63,778 nt of DNA from Paenibacillus chitinolyticus NBRC 15660 (lineage in GTDB: Bacteria > Bacillota > Bacilli > Paenibacillales > NBRC-103111). Location: NCBI RefSeq assembly GCF_000739915.1, contig NZ_BBJT01000019.1, positions 1 to 63,778 of the forward strand, given 5' to 3'. The translations under genes were made by a program, and so were the position numbers. The stretch's first letter is position 1. Each line of letters begins with the position of its first letter. Under the pieces are notes generated by a model. That model searched no databases. It was given only the letters and a program-made list of their open reading frames with translations, and was not told the DNA's origin. Positions 52,238 through 62,035 of the stretch are shown here, piece after piece.

Positions 52238-53092
52238 ATGCCATTGGTTTCAATGAATGAATTTTTACCTAAGGCTAAAGCAAACAAATTTGCGGTAGGC
52301 CAGTTCAACATGAACAACCTGGAGTTTGCCCAAGCGATCACGGAAGCGGCTATGGAGCTGAACTCTCCGTTCATTTTCGGTGTCAGCGAAGGCGCGCTCA
52401 AGTATATGGGGATCGAATACACGGTAGCGATCGCGGAAGCGGCTGCCAAGCAGTCCGGCCTTCCGATTGCTCTTCACCTCGACCACGGCAGCTCTTTTGA
52501 AGTGGCCATGAAGTGTATCCGTGCCGGCTTCAGCTCCGTTATGTTCGACGGTTCCCACTACTCTTATGAAGAGAACGTACGCCTGACCAAAGAAGTCGTA
52601 AAAGCCGCGCACGCAATGGGCGTTTCCGTTGAGGGCGAGCTTGGAACGATCGGCGGCGTTGAAGATGATATCTCCGTAGACGAAGCTGATGCTAACCTGG
52701 CTAAGCCGGAAGAAGCGATCCGCTACTACGAAGAAACCGGAGTCGATTGTGTGGCAATCGCGGTCGGAACTGCACACGGCATGTATGCAGGCGAGCCGAA
52801 CATTCACTTTGACATCATCGAGAAAGTTTCGCAGGCGATCCCGATTCCTGTCGTTCTTCACGGCGGATCCGGCGTTCCGGACGAAATGATCAAGAAAGCG
52901 ATCGCAGCAGGCGCAGGCAAAGTTAACGTGAACACGGAGAACCAAGTGGCCGCTACAGCCGCTATCCGTGAAGTTCTCGGTGCCGACGCTAAAGTATACG
53001 ATCCTCGCAAATACCTCACCCCAGCACGCAAAGCGATGGTTGAAGTCGTGAAATCCAAAATTCAACTGTTCGGCAGCGCTAACCAAGCTTAA
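52238..53092 (+). CDS. fba: Fructose-bisphosphate aldolase, class II
   Basis: Zinc-dependent glycolytic and gluconeogenic aldolase of 284 residues. Zinc and substrate residues appear in ALHLDHGSS near 81, AHGMYAGEP near 180 and VLHGGSGVP near 208, with NVNTENQ near 230. GTAGGAGG precedes the ATG. Between spo0F and murA as in B. subtilis. Confidence 0.96.
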   Translation: MPLVSMNEFLPKAKANKFAVGQFNMNNLEFAQAITEAAMELNSPFIFGVSEGALKYMGIEYTVAIAEAAAKQSGLPIALHLDHGSSFEVAMKCIRAGFSSVMFDGSHYSYEENVRLTKEVVKAAHAMGVSVEGELGTIGGVEDDISVDEADANLAKPEEAIRYYEETGVDCVAIAVGTAHGMYAGEPNIHFDIIEKVSQAIPIPVVLHGGSGVPDEMIKKAIAAGAGKVNVNTENQVAATAAIREVLGADAKVYDPRKYLTPARKAMVEVVKSKIQLFGSANQA

Positions 53093-53119
53093 TACCGATT
53101 CAGATAGAGACAGAGACGG

Positions 53120-53158
53120 GAAATGCATCTTAACGGATGCATTTCTCTCTTCTATTTT
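53120..53158 (+). terminator. Terminator of fba
   Basis: GAAATGCATC and GATGCATTTC with a six-base loop, then TCTCTTCT. Confidence 0.8.
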
Positions 53159-53200
53159 AGGTTCCGTATCCATCCCAGACGACCCATACTCCCTTAAAAG

Positions 53201-53300
53201 TTGACAACGCGCGTAAACTGCGTTTTATTTAGATATGTACACTTGATTTCTATCCAGGAGCCAGCCCCCGATTTAGCGGGCGGCCTTCTATTTTGTATGC
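53201..53300 (+). promoter_or_regulatory. Possible murA leader: promoter and hairpin
   Basis: TTGACA (53201-53206) with a poor -10 (TTTATT, 17-base spacing). About 45 bases on, a small stem CCCG / GCGGG is followed by TTCTATTTTG. Together they could form an attenuated leader 110 bases before murA. Evidence is weak. Confidence 0.3.
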
Positions 53301-53411
53301 AGCCAAACACGAGCTGCTTCTAGTTGTTCCAGCAGTTCACTTTTGATATTTTTACAAATTGTAGTTAAGCAGCTAAGCTATCTACCGGAAGCAGGGGGAA
53401 GATAACGCATT

Positions 53412-54671
53412 ATGGAAAAATTAATGATCGCAGGCGGACGTCCGCTCAAAGGGACAGTAACAATCAGCGGGGCCAAGAACAGTGCCGTTGCTTTAATACC
53501 CGCCGCGATACTCGCCGAATCGACGGTTACCTTGGACAATTTGCCGCACCTCAGCGATGTGGCTATCTATACAGAAATTCTTAGCGAACTCGGGGCTTCC
53601 ATCGAATGGAACAACGAGCAGATGATTATCGATCCGAGCGCCATGAAGAGCAAGCCGATGCCCAACGGCAACGTAAAGAAGCTTAGAGCCTCCTACTATC
53701 TTATGGGAGCCATGCTGGGAAGATTCGGCGAGGCCATAATCGGTCTGCCGGGCGGCTGCAATTTCGAGCCGCGTCCGATTGATTTGCATATCAAAGGGTT
53801 CGAGGCGCTGGGTGCCGAAATTTCGAATGAGAACGGCTCGCTGCATATTCGGGCCAAACAGCTCCGCGGAGCCAAAATTTATTTGGATATGGTCAGTGTA
53901 GGCGCAACCATCAACATCATGCTTGCCGCCTCCCGTGCCAAAGGCTTCACTTTGATTGAAAATGCGGCCAAAGAGCCTGAAATTATAGATGTAGCAACAC
54001 TCCTCAACTCCATGGGAGCGAAAATCAAAGGAGCCGGTACGGAAACGATCCGCATCGAAGGGGTAGACGAGATGCACGGCTGCCGTCACTCCATTATCCC
54101 TGACCGTATCCAGGCGGGGACTTACATGATTGCCGCAGCCGCAACGCGAGGAGACGTAACGGTAGATAATATTATTCCGAAGCACATGGAGGCCATGACG
54201 GCCAAGTTGCAGGAAATGGGTGTTGAAATTCACGAGATGGATGAGTCGATTCGCGTGGTGGGTCGTGCTCTTTACGACAGTATAGATGTAAAAGCGCTGG
54301 TTTATCCCGGCTTTGCGACGGATCTTCAATCCCCGATGACGAGTCTGCTTACGCAGACCACCGGTGTGAGCATGCTGACGGACCTTGTCTACAGCAACCG
54401 GTTCAAGCATGTGCCTGAACTGGTCCGCATGGGAGCCAAGATCAAAGTAGAGGGCCGGACAGCCATCATCGAGGGTGGTACGCTAAGTGCGGCGAAAGTG
54501 AAAGCAAGCGACCTGCGGGCAGGCGCAGCCTTGGTTATTGCGGGTCTTACCGTGCCGTCCGATGTTACGGAGGTTACAGGCGTGGAATATATTGACCGCG
54601 GTTATGACAATCTTGTTGCCAACCTGACTCTACTTGGCGCGGAAGTATGGCGCGAGAACGGCGAAGAATAG
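53412..54671 (+). CDS. murA: UDP-N-acetylglucosamine 1-carboxyvinyltransferase
   Basis: First committed enzyme of peptidoglycan synthesis, 419 residues, transferring enolpyruvate from PEP. The catalytic cysteine, target of fosfomycin, is present as Cys116 in [31 protein letters not shown] opens the inside-out barrel. In B. subtilis the copy between fbaA and rho is murAB (murZ); a second copy is usual but not in this window. GGGGGAAG precedes the ATG. Confidence 0.95.
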   Translation: MEKLMIAGGRPLKGTVTISGAKNSAVALIPAAILAESTVTLDNLPHLSDVAIYTEILSELGASIEWNNEQMIIDPSAMKSKPMPNGNVKKLRASYYLMGAMLGRFGEAIIGLPGGCNFEPRPIDLHIKGFEALGAEISNENGSLHIRAKQLRGAKIYLDMVSVGATINIMLAASRAKGFTLIENAAKEPEIIDVATLLNSMGAKIKGAGTETIRIEGVDEMHGCRHSIIPDRIQAGTYMIAAAATRGDVTVDNIIPKHMEAMTAKLQEMGVEIHEMDESIRVVGRALYDSIDVKALVYPGFATDLQSPMTSLLTQTTGVSMLTDLVYSNRFKHVPELVRMGAKIKVEGRTAIIEGGTLSAAKVKASDLRAGAALVIAGLTVPSDVTEVTGVEYIDRGYDNLVANLTLLGAEVWRENGEE

Positions 54672-54764
54672 GCCCGGAATAAGAAAGCGGCCTTAGGGCA
54701 ACACTGGGTACTAGCTTTTTAGTTTTGTGGAATTAATAACTTACTAGTTTGGTGGTTGAATAGA

Positions 54765-56057
54765 ATGGATATGCACCTCGCGCAGTTGGAGGCACTCAAG
54801 CTTACGGAGCTTTACAAGCTCGCCAAAAAATATCAGATCCCATACTATGGGCAGCTTAAGAAAAAAGAGCTCATCTTTTCCATTCTGCGGGCCCAGGCGG
54901 CGGAAAGCGGCCTCATGTTTATGGAAGGAGTTCTGGAGGTTCTGCAGGAGGGCTTTGGTTTCCTGCGTCCGATTAACTACCTTCCGAGTACGGAGGACAT
55001 CTACATTTCTGCCTCCCAGATCCGTAAATTCGACCTCCGCTCAGGAGATCTTGTCTCTGGAAAATGTCGTCCGCCGAAAGAGAACGAGCGTTATTTCGGA
55101 CTTCTGCATGTGGAAGCCGTCAATGGCGAAAGCCCCGACACGGCTTCCGAACGTCTGCACTTCCCGGCTCTCACGCCGCTGTATCCCCAGACGAAGGTTG
55201 TTCTCGAAACGTCTCCCGAGAAGCTCTCGACGAGAATCATGGACCTTATGGCACCCGTCGGTCTCGGACAGCGCGGTCTGATCGTTGCGCCTCCGAAAGC
55301 GGGGAAAACCTTGCTTCTCAAAGAAATCGCGAACAGCATTTCCACGAATTATCCGGAGATTGAGCTATTCGTTCTTCTGATCGACGAACGTCCGGAAGAA
55401 GTGACCGATATGCAGCGTTCCGTTAAAGGGGAAGTTGTCGCTTCCACTTTCGATGAGCTGCCGGAAAATCACATCAAGGTAGCGGAGCTTGTTCTGGAAC
55501 GGGCGCAGCGTCTTGTGGAACATAAGAAGGATGTCGTCATTCTTTTGGACAGCATTACCCGCTTGGCTCGAGCTTACAACCTCGTTGTTCCGCCGTCCGG
55601 CCGCACATTGTCGGGGGGGATCGATCCAGGCGCGTTCCATCGTCCGAAGCGTTTCTTCGGTGCCGCCCGGAATATCGAAGAAGGCGGCAGTCTGACCATT
55701 CTGGCCACCGCGCTCGTCGAAACGGGATCACGTATGGATGACGTCATTTATGAAGAATTTAAAGGCACGGGGAACATGGAACTTCATTTGGACCGTAAAC
55801 TTGCGGAACGCCGTACATTCCCGGCTATCGATATCCGCCGTTCAGGCACGCGCCGCGAAGAAAGTCTGCTTACCAAGGAAGAACTTGAGAAGGTATGGGG
55901 ATTGCGTAAGAGCATGAACGATACTTATGAATATACGGAAGCTTTCATCAAGAAACTGGGTGAGACGAAGACGAATCAGGAATTTCTGGATTCCCTGGAG
56001 ACCAACAACGGGAACGTTACGCTGGGTAAAGGGAAAATGAAAAATTCCGCTTCCTAA
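54765..56057 (+). CDS. rho: Transcription termination factor Rho
   Basis: Hexameric RNA helicase of 430 residues. The N-terminal helical and cold-shock-like RNA-binding part (about 1-125) includes [20 protein letters not shown]. The ATPase has P-loop [10 protein letters not shown] near 176, Walker [17 protein letters not shown] and the Q-loop [12 protein letters not shown] at 54765 follows GGTGG; TTG at 54756 and ATG at 54771 are alternatives. Normal length. Confidence 0.96.
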   Translation: MDMHLAQLEALKLTELYKLAKKYQIPYYGQLKKKELIFSILRAQAAESGLMFMEGVLEVLQEGFGFLRPINYLPSTEDIYISASQIRKFDLRSGDLVSGKCRPPKENERYFGLLHVEAVNGESPDTASERLHFPALTPLYPQTKVVLETSPEKLSTRIMDLMAPVGLGQRGLIVAPPKAGKTLLLKEIANSISTNYPEIELFVLLIDERPEEVTDMQRSVKGEVVASTFDELPENHIKVAELVLERAQRLVEHKKDVVILLDSITRLARAYNLVVPPSGRTLSGGIDPGAFHRPKRFFGAARNIEEGGSLTILATALVETGSRMDDVIYEEFKGTGNMELHLDRKLAERRTFPAIDIRRSGTRREESLLTKEELEKVWGLRKSMNDTYEYTEAFIKKLGETKTNQEFLDSLETNNGNVTLGKGKMKNSAS

Positions 56058-56111
56058 GTATAGGTTGCTGAAAAATTCGCTTCCATCTCCCATTCAAAGG
56101 AGTACCTGACA

Positions 56112-57374
56112 ATGAATGTGGTTTATGCGGACCCGTCCGGCAATGTATTCGATCATCCCGATTACGAAGCGCTCGGACGGAGCGCCGATCAGATTGTGGA
56201 ACTATTGGAAGAAGAGTTGATCCCGCTGCCGGAGGGGGCGACTTTGGTAAGTCTGCCTCATACGAGAGCGGTCGGGATAAACACGGAAACGGGCGAAATG
56301 GAAGTCCTGCCCGGGGAGTATGCGGCCGTTGGCGCGCTTCTGCCCCAGGGTTTTACACGACTTATGCTGCCCGGTTACGTGAAAACCGATAAAGAGGAGA
56401 AGTTTCCTCTATTCGGTTATACGGCCGTCGTGTGGAAAGACGGGGCCTTCTACGTCGCCGCGGAGCAGTGCGACGATCCGGAACCGTGGAACCCGCGCAA
56501 CTGCGATCCGGACGAGCTGGAGGTCAGCGTTGAAAAGCTGCGCGCCCGGTATCCGGAGAACCGCCTGTACGAGCATCTGTCCAAATGCGCGCTGGAATAC
56601 GAATGCCTGACCGCGTCGAATACCTTCCTGAACCGCTGGGAAGGCGCGGTGCCGGTTTCTTTCTCCTGCAACGCAGGCTGCTTCGGCTGCATCTCGGAAC
56701 AACCCGACGACAGCGGTTTTCCCGCTCCGCAGACACGGATGAACTTCAAGCCGCAGGCTAAAGAACTCGCCGAAGTCATGCTGGAGCATCTTAAGACGCC
56801 GGACAGCATTATTTCCTTCGGTCAAGGCTGCGAAGGTGAGCCGTCCACTCAGGCCAAACTCATTATCGAGGCGATGCGCGAAGTGCGCAGCCGTACCGAT
56901 ATGGGCTATATCAATATCAATACCAACGCCGGTTTAAGCGACCATATCCGCGGAATTGTAGACGCGGGACTTGACCTCATGCGGGTCAGCACCATCTCCG
57001 CTCTCGACGATCACTATAACGCGTATTACAAGCCGCGGGGCTACACGCTCGCCAACGTCGAAAAATCGCTGAAATACGCTACAAGCAAAGGCGTCATCAC
57101 ATCGATCAACTATCTGATTTTCCCGGGTGTTACCGACCGCGAAGAAGAAGTGGAAGCGATGATCGAATTTGTGCGCCGAACCGGACTGCGTCTGATCCAG
57201 ATGAGAAATCTCAATATCGATCCCGAGAGCTATCTGAATCTGATTCCGAAAGCCCAAGGAGACATTCTGGGTATGAAGCAGATGCTGGAGATTTATCGTG
57301 AGGAACTGCCCGATGTGGTAATCGGTTCGTACACGCATATACCGGCTTTCTTCGACCGTGCCCAGCGGGCTTGA
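56112..57374 (+). CDS. Radical SAM protein, unknown function
   Basis: Protein of 420 residues. The iron-sulfur cluster cysteines are Cys186, Cys190 and Cys193 in FSCNAGCFGC, the CxxxCxxC pattern of radical SAM enzymes. The SAM-binding segments FGQGCEGEP and NINTNAG follow in a TIM-barrel arrangement. The first 180 residues precede the core and have no recognised motif. AAAGGAG precedes the ATG. It lies between rho and rpmE, 54 bases after rho, an association I recall from other Paenibacillus-like genomes but cannot verify. Its substrate is unknown. Confidence 0.87.
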   Translation: MNVVYADPSGNVFDHPDYEALGRSADQIVELLEEELIPLPEGATLVSLPHTRAVGINTETGEMEVLPGEYAAVGALLPQGFTRLMLPGYVKTDKEEKFPLFGYTAVVWKDGAFYVAAEQCDDPEPWNPRNCDPDELEVSVEKLRARYPENRLYEHLSKCALEYECLTASNTFLNRWEGAVPVSFSCNAGCFGCISEQPDDSGFPAPQTRMNFKPQAKELAEVMLEHLKTPDSIISFGQGCEGEPSTQAKLIIEAMREVRSRTDMGYININTNAGLSDHIRGIVDAGLDLMRVSTISALDDHYNAYYKPRGYTLANVEKSLKYATSKGVITSINYLIFPGVTDREEEVEAMIEFVRRTGLRLIQMRNLNIDPESYLNLIPKAQGDILGMKQMLEIYREELPDVVIGSYTHIPAFFDRAQRA

Positions 57375-57383
57375 ACAACCCCA

Positions 57384-57413
57384 TTGCAATAAAAGATACA
57401 CTCATGCTATAAT
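57384..57413 (+). promoter_or_regulatory. SigA promoter of rpmE
   Basis: TTGCAA, 18 bases, TATAAT with extended TGC. Confidence 0.75.
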
Positions 57414-57478
57414 GAGTTTATGTGTCATCATAACTCTGGTTCGACGAATAGATCCAGGGCGGAAAGAGGTGAATGGGA

Positions 57479-57676
57479 ATGAAACAAGGGATCCATCCCA
57501 ACTATCACGAAACAACGGTAACTTGCGCATGCGGCAATACTTTCGAGAGCGGTTCTGTTAGAGAGAACCTTCGCGTAGAGATTTGCTCCAACTGCCATCC
57601 GTTCTTCACCGGCAAACAGAAGTTTATTGATGCCGGCGGTCGTGTGGACAAGTTCAAGAAGAAATACGGTATCTAA
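57479..57676 (+). CDS. rpmE: 50S ribosomal protein L31, zinc form
   Basis: Ribosomal protein of 65 residues. Cys16, Cys18, Cys36 and Cys39 form the zinc site that distinguishes the C+ form (RpmE) from the zinc-free paralogue (YtiA). The conserved [13 protein letters not shown] stretch is present. AGAGGTGA precedes the ATG at 57479. Confidence 0.96.
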   Translation: MKQGIHPNYHETTVTCACGNTFESGSVRENLRVEICSNCHPFFTGKQKFIDAGGRVDKFKKKYGI

Positions 57677-57710
57677 TTCGAGGCTTTTCCTCAATTCGGA
57701 TTGCATAACA

Positions 57711-57774
57711 CAATCCCCCCGGGTCATCCTAATAGCGTGCCTTGCACGAAGTAGGATACCAAGGGGGGTTTTTG
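57711..57774 (+). terminator. rpmE terminator whose 3' arm holds the next gene's ribosome binding site
   Basis: AATCCCCCC pairs with GGGGGGTTT and the inner GGTCATCCTA pairs with TAGGATACC, giving a long stem followed by TTTTTGC. The AAGGGGGG of the 3' arm is also the only ribosome binding site for the TTG of the following lipoprotein gene, 8 bases away. Confidence 0.8.
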
Positions 57775-57776
57775 CT

Positions 57777-58178
57777 TTGGGAAACGTTATTGTCAAGCGG
57801 TCCGCAGGAGGCTTATTGGCCGCTCTTGTGACGGCCGCAGCCATAACCGGATGCAGTCCGGGTCAGCCCGCCGGTCCGAAAGCGTACAATTACTCCAGTG
57901 ACGGATATTTGGGCACGACAAGCGCAAATCCGAACCTGGCGTTAAACCCGGGCTACCACACTTACCAGGTCGACTCTGACATCGCTCTGTCGGTATTGGG
58001 ACGGCTGAAAGGCGTTGTGGACACTCAACTTCAGTTTAAGGGTCCGATCGGTTACGTGAAGCTTTCCGTCCCGCGGGGGACTCCGCCGGAGAAAGCGGCC
58101 GCGATCCGGGCACAGGCCGAACAGGACCTGCACACGCAATTGCCGAGATACCGGTTTATCGTTACCGTTAAACGGTAG
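57777..58178 (+). CDS. Small lipoprotein, YhcN/YlaJ-like
   Basis: Secreted lipoprotein of 133 residues. A signal peptide of about 25 residues with basic start (VIVKR) and hydrophobic core ends in AAITGC, a good lipobox. The mature part resembles the YhcN/YlaJ sporulation lipoprotein family in its VDSDIALSVLGRLKGV, then VKLSVPRGTPPEKAAAIR arrangement; this is a moderate guess. It starts at TTG, since the frame further upstream enters rpmE. Its ribosome binding site is part of the rpmE terminator. Confidence 0.68.
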   Translation: MGNVIVKRSAGGLLAALVTAAAITGCSPGQPAGPKAYNYSSDGYLGTTSANPNLALNPGYHTYQVDSDIALSVLGRLKGVVDTQLQFKGPIGYVKLSVPRGTPPEKAAAIRAQAEQDLHTQLPRYRFIVTVKR

Positions 58179-58271
58179 AAAAACGCTTTTATTCCAGGAT
58201 CATATCGCTGTCTTTTGGTAAGTTTCTCCCCGGAGTTGCACTTTGCTTCACAATGGGCTATACTTATTTTT

Positions 58272-58539
58272 GCCGTGCTAGACGGGGAGGTAGCGGTGCC
58301 CTGTTGCCCGCAATCCGCTGTAGCGGGGTTGAATCCCTGTTAGAGGTACTGTCGATGTGAGGTCTGGCCTTTACACGTGGTGTTGAGAGTCGGGTCCTTC
58401 GCAATGAGCACCAGTGAACCCGGTCAGGTCCGGAAGGAAGCAGCCGTAAGCAGGACCGCCCATGTGCCGAGGGGTTGCCTAACTTGAGCTAACGATAAAG
58501 GTACGCTCGTATCGCTTTATCAATAACAGGTGCACGGCC
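58272..58539 (+). ncRNA. ffs: Signal recognition particle RNA (large, with Alu domain)
   Basis: The ends GCCGTGC and GCACGGC pair. The Alu-type block GGGGAGGTAGCGGTGCCCTG is near the 5' end, and the conserved SRP core GTCAGGTCCGGAAGGAAGCA lies near 58,423-58,443, matching the Ffh-binding hairpin. About 268 bases, like the B. subtilis scRNA. It lies before dnaX as in B. subtilis (scr-dnaX-yaaK-recR), here with a kinase gene inserted. A terminator follows. Confidence 0.96.
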
Positions 58540-58561
58540 TTATATAAGATTACAAAAAACG

Positions 58562-58590
58562 AGCCTTCCGGCAACGGAAGGCTTTTTTGC
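58562..58590 (+). terminator. Terminator of the SRP RNA
   Basis: GCCTTCCG, four bases, CGGAAGGC, then six T. Confidence 0.92.
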
Positions 58591-58725
58591 GTTCTCTTTT
58601 TCTACATAAAAATGACAGTTCGTCGATTTTTGTTTTCCAATAGAAGGAAAATGCTAAAAATGAGAGAATAGGTAAACATTCGCAGTCTTTCGGCTTAAAG
58701 CTGTTATAAAGAGGGGGAAGGACAA

Positions 58726-60174
58726 ATGTTGGATGCCAGCCTTCATCATATAGGGGTGTTCATTTCCGCAGCTGAGCTGGGAGTAAGATTGGAAGAAATG
58801 TTCAAGGGCTGTTTGATTGTAGCCAATGCTCACAATGAGATGGTGTACGCAAACGAGCCATTTTTGAAACGTACCGGATATACCGCGGAGGATATGAAAA
58901 TGGCGCCTTTTTCGGAGGTCATCCAACTTCCTGAACCGGTTGACTGTTTTTATAGCCGGCATTTCGATATGGGCAGCGACAAGACGGACGCCAAATATCC
59001 TATCGCGATCGTCAAAGACAGCCAGGGGTTCATTCAGCTGCAGAAATGCAGCATGCTGTTTGCGGAAGTGAACAGTGAGCCTCATTACCTCTTTCTGCTC
59101 GACGACCTGGAGGAAGTCTCGGAACAAAATTTGCTTCAGCGTTTCTCGGGTACCTTTCTGAGGGATGTCAATTTGGGCGTTCTGCTCATAGATACCGAAT
59201 TCCGGCTCGTGGATATTAGCGATATGGCCTGCCGGGTGCTGGGCTTTCATAAAGAATCCATCCTGTTCAAAAGAATAGAAGATATCTTTGCTTCAGTCCC
59301 TCCGGAACACCGGCTTGTTGAGAGAAGTCTTCTGGACGGCAGAATCGTAAGGAATCATGCGGTATCTTGGATGAACAATCAAGAACGGTACGAACTGCTG
59401 CTGGATTCCAACTTACTGAGGGACAATGAAGATCAAATCGTTGGCGCTTACATTATTTTTAAAGATGTGACCAACCTGCGGTCTCTCGAGGCCCAGGTTC
59501 AGCGCAGCGACCGCCTGGCCATGATCGGACAGATTGCCGCGGGTACGGCTCACGAAATCAGAAATCCGTTAACGTCGATTAAGGGATTTTTGCAGGTGCT
59601 TAAGAAAACGTTCGAATCCAAGGATATGGCCAAAGAGCAGGGTTATATCGATGTCATGCTGGATGAGATTAACCGGGTAAACGAACTGGTTAACGAATTT
59701 CTTCTCCTCGGCAAGCCGAAGAACGTTCTGCTGCAGAAAATCGACGTTTCCACGGTAATCAAAGGAATACTGCCGATCATCAACAACGAGGCGATTCTAC
59801 ATAAAGTGCACATGAACTACGAAGAATCCAGCGGACTGCCGCCCGTTATCGCCGACCAGGAGCTTTTAAAGCAGGTTTTTCTGAATATATGCAAAAACGG
59901 CATTGAGGCGCTGACGGATGGAGGCACCTTGACCATAGTGGAAAGACTCGATCCCGACGGCAGATTCGTGAATATCGAAGTGCACGATACAGGCCCGGGA
60001 ATCCCGGTTTATGTCATCGATAAAATATTCGATCCTTTCTTTACGACCAAAGAGGAAGGAACGGGACTCGGACTATCGGTCTGCCAACGGATTATCCACG
60101 ATATGGGCGGTCATATACGCGTATCGTCCAAGGGCTACGGAACGACCTTCACTGTCAGCATCCCCTGTACCTGA
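58726..60174 (+). CDS. PAS-domain sensor histidine kinase, soluble (sporulation-kinase-like)
   Basis: Kinase of 482 residues without membrane segments. Two PAS-type regions (about 20-140 and 140-250) precede HisKA with GTAHEIRNPLTSIKGFLQ (His276), the N box in VFLNICKNGIEAL, and G boxes DTGPGIP and GTGLGLSVCQ. The HEIRNPLTSIKGFLQ form is shared with KinA-E of B. subtilis. No response regulator is adjacent, and Spo0F is encoded 7 kb upstream, so it is a candidate phosphorelay kinase (inference). AGAGGGGG precedes the ATG. Confidence 0.9.
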   Translation: MLDASLHHIGVFISAAELGVRLEEMFKGCLIVANAHNEMVYANEPFLKRTGYTAEDMKMAPFSEVIQLPEPVDCFYSRHFDMGSDKTDAKYPIAIVKDSQGFIQLQKCSMLFAEVNSEPHYLFLLDDLEEVSEQNLLQRFSGTFLRDVNLGVLLIDTEFRLVDISDMACRVLGFHKESILFKRIEDIFASVPPEHRLVERSLLDGRIVRNHAVSWMNNQERYELLLDSNLLRDNEDQIVGAYIIFKDVTNLRSLEAQVQRSDRLAMIGQIAAGTAHEIRNPLTSIKGFLQVLKKTFESKDMAKEQGYIDVMLDEINRVNELVNEFLLLGKPKNVLLQKIDVSTVIKGILPIINNEAILHKVHMNYEESSGLPPVIADQELLKQVFLNICKNGIEALTDGGTLTIVERLDPDGRFVNIEVHDTGPGIPVYVIDKIFDPFFTTKEEGTGLGLSVCQRIIHDMGGHIRVSSKGYGTTFTVSIPCT

Positions 60175-60260
60175 TTCCCGCGCTTTCCGAGTTTTATTCC
60201 CGCCCGGGTTATAGTATAATGGGTTCAATAATTCAGAACGAATTATTGGAGAGTAAACCT

Positions 60261-62000
60261 ATGACACATATTGCTTTATACCGGACTTGGCGATCCCAAG
60301 CGTTCCGGGAGTTAGTCGGCCAGAAGCCGATCGTACAGACGCTGCAGAATTCTCTGCGTGAACAAAGATTTACCCATGCTTATTTATTCAGCGGTCCCCG
60401 CGGTACAGGGAAGACGAGCGCGGCCAAGATTTTGGCCAAAGCCGTTAACTGTGTACACGGGCCTGCCGAAGAACCGTGCAATGAATGTGAAGCCTGCATC
60501 CGGATCTCCCAGGGCTCAGTCATGGACGTCGTCGAAATCGACGCCGCATCGAATCGCGGTGTGGAAGAGATTCGCGACATCCGGGACAAAGTGAAATATG
60601 CACCGACGGAAGTTCGGTACAAAGTATATATCATCGACGAAGTCCATATGCTGACCACGGAAGCTTTCAACGCCCTCCTCAAGACGTTGGAGGAGCCGCC
60701 GGCTCACGTTATCTTTATTTTGGCTACGACGGAACCTCACAAGCTTCCCGCTACTATCATCTCCCGCTGTCAGCGGTTTGATTTCCGCCGCGTGTCGATG
60801 GAAGAACAAGTCGGGCGGCTTGCCTACGTGTGCCGTGAAGAGAACATCGCTATCGAAGAAGAGGCTCTTCACTATATTGCGCGCCTGTCGGAAGGCGGGA
60901 TGCGGGATGCCTTAAGCCTGCTGGACCAGGCATCTTCTTTTGCCGTGGGAACCATTGCCGCAAGCGATGTGGTCGCCATGACGGGCGGTCTGGCATCGGA
61001 TCAGTTTGAGAAACTGGTCGGAAGCATGAAGGAGCAGGATATCGGCGCCGCACTCGAACTGATTGATCAGTTTATGCAGGAAGGCAAGAGCGCGGATAAA
61101 TGTATGGAGAACCTGATCCATTATTTCCGCGATCTTCTGATGATCCGTCTCGTTCCGGATTCGTCCGTGCTGACGGAACGCGTTTTCGATGTCGCCAGGC
61201 TGGATCAGGTTGCGTCCCGTTTCGGGACCGATCAGCTTATCGCGATCATCGAAGTGCTGAATCAGTACCAAAGCGAGATGAAGTACTCCGTGCAGCCGCA
61301 GACGATCTTGGAAGTCGCGGTTATGAAAGCATGCGGAGCGATCGCTTCGGGAGGCGGGAGCCGCCCGGCTGAGGCTCCGCCGGCTTCGCGCTCGGCGGGT
61401 GAGCCGGAACCGGAAGCCCTGTCCCAGCTCACCCGCAGAATCCAGCAGCTGGAAGAGCAGCTTGCCAAGCTGATGCAAGGGGGAGTCCCCGCTGCGGGAG
61501 CGCAGCAGCCGGCCCGGTCTCCGGTAGCGCCGCGTTCGTCTAACGCTGCGGTGCGCAAGGCTTCGGTCCGGCTGGACGATTTCACGTCCGCGGTCGAAAG
61601 CCATCATACCCGGGCCTTGCTCGGCAAGTGGACGCAGATTCTGGCTATGGTCAAGGAACGGAAGATCACCGTTCATGCCTGGCTGGTGGACGGAGAGCCC
61701 GTCGCCATTCACGGAGACACGGTTCTGGTGGCTTTCAAAAGCGCTATGCACCGTGACACGACAGAGAAACCGGCCAATAAGCAGCTGATTGAGCAAGTGA
61801 TTTCCGAAGCGCTCGGAGAAACGCTTAAGCTGGCGACCGTCATGCAGAAAGAATGGAAGGAAGCCCGCGAAGGCGCCTCCGAGCCTGCCAGGGAAGAAAT
61901 GACGCTGCAAGCCGAAGACTCGGAACCGGACAAAGAACCGTGGGTGGACGAGGCGATCAAGCTGTTCGGCGAAGACCTGGTGAGCATTAAGGATGAATAA
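60261..62000 (+). CDS. dnaX: DNA polymerase III subunit gamma/tau
   Basis: Clamp-loader ATPase of 579 residues. Walker A GPRGTGKTSAAK near 45, the zinc module of four cysteines beginning CNECEAC near 76, sensor region DEVHML and LLKTLEEPP are visible. The C-terminal tau part (about 370-579) has a low-complexity Pro/Ala linker and a folded end. ATG at 60261 follows TTGGAGAG; an ATG at 60219 overlaps the TATAAT at 60215 and is rejected. I see no A-rich slippery sequence for gamma synthesis. Confidence 0.95.
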   Translation: MTHIALYRTWRSQAFRELVGQKPIVQTLQNSLREQRFTHAYLFSGPRGTGKTSAAKILAKAVNCVHGPAEEPCNECEACIRISQGSVMDVVEIDAASNRGVEEIRDIRDKVKYAPTEVRYKVYIIDEVHMLTTEAFNALLKTLEEPPAHVIFILATTEPHKLPATIISRCQRFDFRRVSMEEQVGRLAYVCREENIAIEEEALHYIARLSEGGMRDALSLLDQASSFAVGTIAASDVVAMTGGLASDQFEKLVGSMKEQDIGAALELIDQFMQEGKSADKCMENLIHYFRDLLMIRLVPDSSVLTERVFDVARLDQVASRFGTDQLIAIIEVLNQYQSEMKYSVQPQTILEVAVMKACGAIASGGGSRPAEAPPASRSAGEPEPEALSQLTRRIQQLEEQLAKLMQGGVPAAGAQQPARSPVAPRSSNAAVRKASVRLDDFTSAVESHHTRALLGKWTQILAMVKERKITVHAWLVDGEPVAIHGDTVLVAFKSAMHRDTTEKPANKQLIEQVISEALGETLKLATVMQKEWKEAREGASEPAREEMTLQAEDSEPDKEPWVDEAIKLFGEDLVSIKDE

Positions 62001-62035
62001 GGGATCAGCCCCATTAAGACGAAGGAGTTGGGAAT

